Part shown: positions 1 to 6,200 of the stretch, piece after piece
How positions within the stretch are numbered: the first letter of the stretch is position 1
Layout of the letters: each line of letters begins with the position of its first letter
Position numbers and translations under genes: made by a program
Assembly (NCBI GenBank): GCA_938004075.1
Contig: CALKWP010000140.1
Span: forward strand, 1 to 8,571
Length of the DNA stretch: 8,571 nt
Direction of reading: 5' to 3'
Origin: an uncultured Methanomassiliicoccales archaeon
GTDB lineage: Archaea > Thermoplasmatota > Thermoplasmata > SG8-5
The notes under the pieces: generated by a model
Told to the model about the DNA's origin: nothing
The model's input: only the letters and a program-made list of their open reading frames with translations
Database searches by the model: none

Positions 1-226
1 GCAAAACAGTGATATAGGTGAGCTCGGGGAATCCGTCATGAGTTACGGTCATCACCGTGTTGCCGCTGCTCCATGCCACAGATATCCCCAGAGGTTCGGG
101 GGTGATTATTAGCACCCAATATGACGGATCCATTGGCTCGCTGAACGTGATGACAAGCCGTGAATTTCCCTGGACATTTGTGGCGCCCATCCCCGGTGAT
201 ACAGAGATTATCGTTGGGGCTTGTTT
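1..226 (-). repeat. Composite repeat U9, partial and divergent (residues 2620-2694)
   Basis: Only the first 75 residues of the Big_5 half lie in the window: KQAPTIISVSPGMGATNV, RLVITFSEPMDPSYW, then ITPEPLGISVAWSSGNTV and VTHDGFPEL. It is the most diverged copy. The YTC cysteine is missing, PNPGG reads PEPLG, and the usual NVRP junction is KQAP. It may mark the approach to the end of the array or a change of domain type beyond the window. Confidence 0.8.
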
Positions 227-3200
227 ATCAAAGATATGCGGCCCGGCCTCGGGCATGGTCCCTGGTGCTGGGGGGCTGGGTTCGGTGGAGCCGTCTCCGA
301 CAGCTTGGGCTATCCAGTAATAACTGCCGGAGGAGGGCATCGTCCAGAGGTAAGTGCCATCAGGGAATGCATCATTTCCCACGAGAGTCCAGCTCGCTCC
401 TCCGTCTATTGAGTAATATAGATTCACGGAGGTCGGAGTTCCTGTGAAGGAATAGTCTATTATGACACCGGCGATGTTTGTAGGTCCGCCAGCAGGACCA
501 AGGGCAGTCGCGGTTGCGCCGGATCCGGTAGTGAATGACCAGGGGTTTGCAATAATGCCCGCAAGCAATGCGTTGCCTGCCGCATCGCTCGCCGCGGTCA
601 CGGTAATTGTGTATGTTGTGATATGCGCAAATGGCGTGTGAGTAAGTGTTGCAATAGTGTTCCCTCCGTTCCAGGTAACCCCCCATCCGCCCGGATTCGG
701 GATGCAAGTGTATGAGAATGTTCCAGGATTCATTGGCTCGCTGAATGTTATCACGATGTTCTGGGTGACGGCGACATCTATGGCGCCGTTTGCGGGGGCT
801 GTCATTGCGATTGTGGGGCGGACATTGTCATATATGTAATAACTGGATTCAGGCAATGTTCCCCCTGGTGGAGGGCTCGGCTCCGTCGAGCCGCCGCCGA
901 TGGCTTGGGCAATCCACCCATAAGAGCCTGATGCTGGAACAGTCCAACTAAAGCTGCCATCCACTGTGACGTCATTACCGACAAGAATCCAGCTTGCCCC
1001 ATCATCCGCTGTGTAATAGAGGTTCACCGAGGTTGGAGTCCCGGTCCATGAATATGTTAATGTGACCATGGCTACATTTGTTGGCCCGCCAGTCGGCCCC
1101 GTTGCAGTCGCTGTAGCCCCTGAAACTGTTGTGAAAGACCACGGGTTTGGAACCGCACCAGAGTTGAGGGTGTTCCCGGCGGCGTCATTGGCTGCTGTGA
1201 CCGTGAAAGTGTAGGCTGTCCCGAATGCGAAAGCGTTATGTGTGAGCGTAGCAATCGTGTTACCGCCGTTCCATGCAACTGACCAGCCGCCAGGGTTAGG
1301 GCTGCATGAGTAGGTGAATGACCCAGTATTAATTGTCTCAGTGAATGTAATGATTATATTCTGGCTCACAGAAACCCCGGTAGCGCCATTGACAGGGGTT
1401 GTGATGGAGATTGCGGGCCTGACATTGTCGAAAATGTATGAGCTTGCCTCCGGAGGTGTTCCACCAGCTGGCGGAATCGCTTCAGTGGAGCCGCCTCCGA
1501 TCGCCTGGGCGATCCAGCCATAAGTGCCGGAGGTTGAGAGCATGAGCATATAACTTCCGTCTACGGTCGCATCATTGCCCCACAAGTTCCAGATGGTTCC
1601 TCCTGTCGTTGTGTAATAAATATTGACCGAGCTGGGAACACCTGTGTATGAATATGTTATGGTGATGCTGGCGACATTTGTAGGCCCTCCGGTCGGCCCT
1701 GTGGCCGTGGCGGATGCCGCAGCGATTGTGGTGAAGGACCATGGATTTGGAGTGCCTCCAGCTATCAGGGTATTGCCCGCAACATCGTTCGCTGCTGTCA
1801 CAGTGAAAGTATATGTCGTGCCGTATTGGAAGTTGGTGTGGCTCAGCGTGAGGATTGTGTTTGTCGGACCGTTCCAGTTGGCTACCCATCCGCCTGGATT
1901 CGGGCTGCAGGTGTATGTGACGCTTCCTGTGGTCATCGGTTCATTGAAGGTGATTACGATGCTCTGCGAGATTGAAACCCCGGTTGCCCCGCTCACCGGG
2001 TTTGTTGTGACGATGAATGGCCGGACATTATCGAATATGTAGGAACTGGCTTCGGGAGGTGTTCCACCTGATGGGGGGTTTGGCTCAGTGGAGCCGCCTC
2101 CGACCGCCTGGGCAATCCAACCATAAGTGCCTGATGAAGGCACGGACCAGGCATAACTGCCGTCCAGAGGCGTTGCGTCATTTCCAGCGAAGTTCCAGGT
2201 TGTGCCTCCGTTTGTCGTGTAGTAAATGTTCACGGAGGCGGGGGTTCCGACTCTTGAATAGGTGATGGTCACGCCCGCGACATTTGTGGGGCCTCCGGTC
2301 GGGCCAGTGGCTGTCGCGCTAGCTGCAGCCAGAGTGGTGAATGACCAGGGGTTGGGGACGCCTCCCGCGACAAGTGGATTGTGGTAAATGTCCTCTGCCG
2401 CGGTTACTGTGAATGTGTAAGTAGTCCCATAAGCGAAATTGGTATGGGTGAGGGTAACCCGGTCATTTGTGTAGGAAACTGTGCTCCACACTGCGCTCCA
2501 CCCACCGGGATTGGGGCTGCATGTGTATGTGAATGATGCGGTATTCATGGATTCGCTGAATGTTATTACTATGCTCTGGGTCACGCTGACGCCAGTTGCC
2601 CCGCTCACCGGGTTTGTCGCGATTATTGTGGGCGGAATGGAGTCCTCCGGTGCTGCATTGGTGTTCATCTCCTCGTTCCCGGCCCTGTCAACTGCTCTAA
2701 CAACATACCACCAGATAGTCCCGTCTGCCTGGCCTGCGTTGAGGTCGATGTAGGAATTTGAACCTGCGAAAACCGAGGTCAACAGAGCGGTCGCATCCCA
2801 TGGGCCAGCTTCGTTATTTGATCTGTATATCTTATAATGAGATACATCATTTGTGCCGGTACCATCATCAGTGGATTTTACCCATTCCAGTATATTGTGA
2901 TTTGTCAAGCCGGGGTTGATGTAATATAAATTCACATCGTCAATGTACCAATAATCCATATAATTCGAGATCCCATCTACAGTAAAACTCAACCAGAATG
3001 TTGATGAGCCAACATCGACCGTATTGATTGACACTGACGCAAGTCTCGGGCCTATGTTTTGGTTTGCCTTCGAATCCATGTACCAGTCGGTGTCATGCCA
3101 GGTCACTCCATCTGAACTTGTCTGGACTTTAATCCTTACTGCTGCTGCGTAGTAATCGTCGAACAGGGTCCTGAACTGAAGGTTGAGAGATGTCATCCCT

Positions 3201-6200
3201 GTCGTGTCAATAGGATTGCTGAAGAGGCGCCAGGTGCCTGTTGCGGTAATCCACTGGTATCTTGCTTCAGGGGAAGTGCCACCCGCCAATGCGGTTAACG
3301 AACGGGTCCAACGAACGCTGGGGCCGCTCTGAGCCCATCCAGGAGGCGGAAAAGTCGCATCAGAGAAATCCTGGCTGAGGAGCGTCTGCCTTCCTCCCCA
3401 CTCCACATTGAGACCTGATGGAGGTGCTGAGGTGTCCAGGTCCAGTAAGTAATACACAGCCTCTGGTGGAATGAGATTGCCGGGAGGGCTGGGCTCGACG
3501 GAACCGCCGCCAACCGCCGAAGCAAGCCAGCGGTAGCTGCCTGAGCCGGCGACTATTGTATAAGCGAAGCTGCCATCAACAGTCGCGTCATTTCCTGCCA
3601 GCACCCAAGTATAAGGGGAACCCAGGTTCTTTGTATAGTAAATGTTCACCGAGGTCGGCGAATCCGTGTATGTGTAGGTGATGGTGACCGCCACAACATT
3701 GGTGGCTATTGCTGATATCGGGCCAGTGGCAGTTGCTGTCGCTCCTATTGTTGTGAAGGACCACGGATTTGGCACGCCGCCCCCGCTTAACGCATTGCCC
3801 GCGACATCCGCTGCCGCTGTTACCGTGAATGTGTATGCCGTGAAATAGGCAAATGCGGTATGAGTGAGGGTGACCCGGTCATTCGTGTATGTGACCGAGC
3901 TCCACACTGCGCTCCAGCCCCCAGGATTCGGGCTGCAGGTGTATGTGAATGATGCGATATTCATGGACTCGCTGAACGTGATAACCACGGTAGATGTCAC
4001 TCCGATCCCAGAAGCGCCGCTGGCAGGTGTTGTCAAAGTGATAGTCGGCGAGACATTATCATATTCGTACGGAGTGGCTTCCGGCGATGTTCCTGGTGTA
4101 GGCGGGTCCACCTCTGTGGAACCCCCGCCAATCCCTACGGCCAACCATCCATATGTGCCGGGCGCAGGAACCGCCCAGAGATAGCTGCCATCAACGGTAT
4201 TATCCGTCCCTGCGAGGATCCAGGATGTACCGCCGTTCGTGGTGTAATAGAGACGCACCGAGGTTGGAGTTCCTGTGTAAGTGTAAGTCAATGTGACGCT
4301 GCCAACATTCGTGGGCGTTGCCGATATCGGGCCTGTGGCAGTCGCGGATGCCGCAGCGATAGTAGTGAATGACCATGATATTGGGGTAGCAAGGGGATTT
4401 CCGGCGAAATCTGAAGCGCCAGTGATTGTGAATGTATATGTGGTATCATAAGCAAATGCCGTGTGGCTGAGGTAAACCTGATCATTTGTGTAAGACCACA
4501 TACTCCACGAGGAACCCCACCCACCTGGGTCCGGGCTGCAAGTGTAGGTAAGTGAACCCGTGTTCATGGTCTCTGTAAATATCAACCTGATATCTTGATT
4601 TATCGCAATGTTGGTAGCACCTACTCCCGGGTACCTGAAAAACAGGGTAGGGCTCACTGTGTCATATATGTAGGACATAGCCTCCGGTGCGGTTCCCGCA
4701 GTGGGCGGGCTCAATTCAGTGGAGCCGCCGCCAACAGCCTGGGCTATCCACCCGTATGTGCCGCCGGAAGGGCATGACCAGGCGAAGCTGCCATCGACCG
4801 AGGCATCATTGCCCGCCAGAGTCCAGGATGTTCCACCGTTGGTGGTGTAATAGAGGTTCACGGAAGTGGGGGTGCCCGTCCATGTGTATGTAATAGTGAC
4901 TCCCGCGACATTGCTTGGGCCGCCGATCGGGCCGGTGGTGGTTGCCGAAGCAGCGGCGTGAGTGGTGAAGGACCAGCTGTAATCCGCCAGCATGGCATTG
5001 CCGGCCGAATCCAAAATGCCCGTGTTTAATGTGCAGGAATATGAGGTACTATAGGTGAACGCAGTATGGGTTACAGTTGCAATTGTGTTGCCTCCGCTCC
5101 ACGCTACTGAAAGGCCTCCCGGGTTCGGGCTGATGGTGAAAGTGGTTCCGAATGAGAAGGATGCTGTGTTTATTGGTTCGCTGAAGGTTATCACTATGTT
5201 CTGGGAAGGGAAAACCCCAGTGGCGCCGTTATTCGGTACAACACTTGACACTGCTGGCCTGACATTATCATAGATGTAAGGTCCTGCCTCCGGAGGTGTG
5301 CCGCCTGCAGGAGGGCTGGGCTCGGTGGAACCGCCGCCGACCGCGGAGGCGAGCCAGTGATATGTTCCTGCCGAGGGGATGATCCATCCGAAGCTGCCGT
5401 CAACCGTTGCATCGTTGCCTGCCAGTGTCCATGTGGTTCCGCCATTCGTTGTGTAATATAGATTGACTGAAGTGGGGGTAGCTCCGGAGGTTGTGTATGT
5501 GGTTGTGATGCTTCCGACATTTGTTGGTATGGCCGAGACTGGGCCAGTGGCCGTTGCGGAGGCGATGGCTTGGGTGGTGAAACTCCATGGATTGGCAGCT
5601 ACGCTGGACCCCAGAGAGTTGCCATAAATGTCAGTGCCTCCGGTTATCTGGAATGTGTAAGCACTCGAGTAGGCAAAAGCTGTATGGCTCAATGTTAATA
5701 TTGTGTTGGTCGGAGTATTCCAGATAGCCGTCCATCCCCCTGGGTTCGGTACACAAGTGTAAGTCACGGTACCGGTTTGCATCGGTTCTCCGAAAGTCAC
5801 AATCACGTTCTGAGTCACAGCAACGCCAGTTGCTCCATTTGTGGGTGTAGTTGCAAGGATTCCTCCCGGTACCTTGGTCCGCACCTGAGTATTTGCTGAA
5901 ATCGTCGGCGAACCTCGGGATGTTGTTGTGATGGTGGCGATATCCGCATTATTGGGTGATGCTCCGGCCGGTATAGATACACGGGCGAGGAAGTTCTTGC
6001 TTGCACCAGCATTGAGAGATATTGAGTTGATGGTGTATTCCATCTCCACCCTTGAATATGAGCTAGCTGCCTCTGTCCATAGGTCACGCGGTGAATAATA
6101 ATTCAAATTGAATTGCATGCCCAACCGTGTCAATGTCACAGGATATCCATTGATTGTGGTGGCATATGGTGCAGCTGCATAGGATTGGTTGTTCGTTGCC

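Noticed and set aside
1623..2042. A 139-codon plus-strand frame, and several similar ones recurring near 57, 657, 1314, 2481, 3864 and 5055
   Set aside because: They lie antisense to the repeat units and recur with the same ~600-bp spacing because the minus-strand repeat does. Their translations are mirror products of the repeat and show no ribosome binding site or independent domain.
1..5875. The regular 600-bp periodicity as a CRISPR array or satellite DNA
   Set aside because: The period is far too long for CRISPR, the copies diverge throughout, and they keep one open reading frame, so this is a protein repeat.
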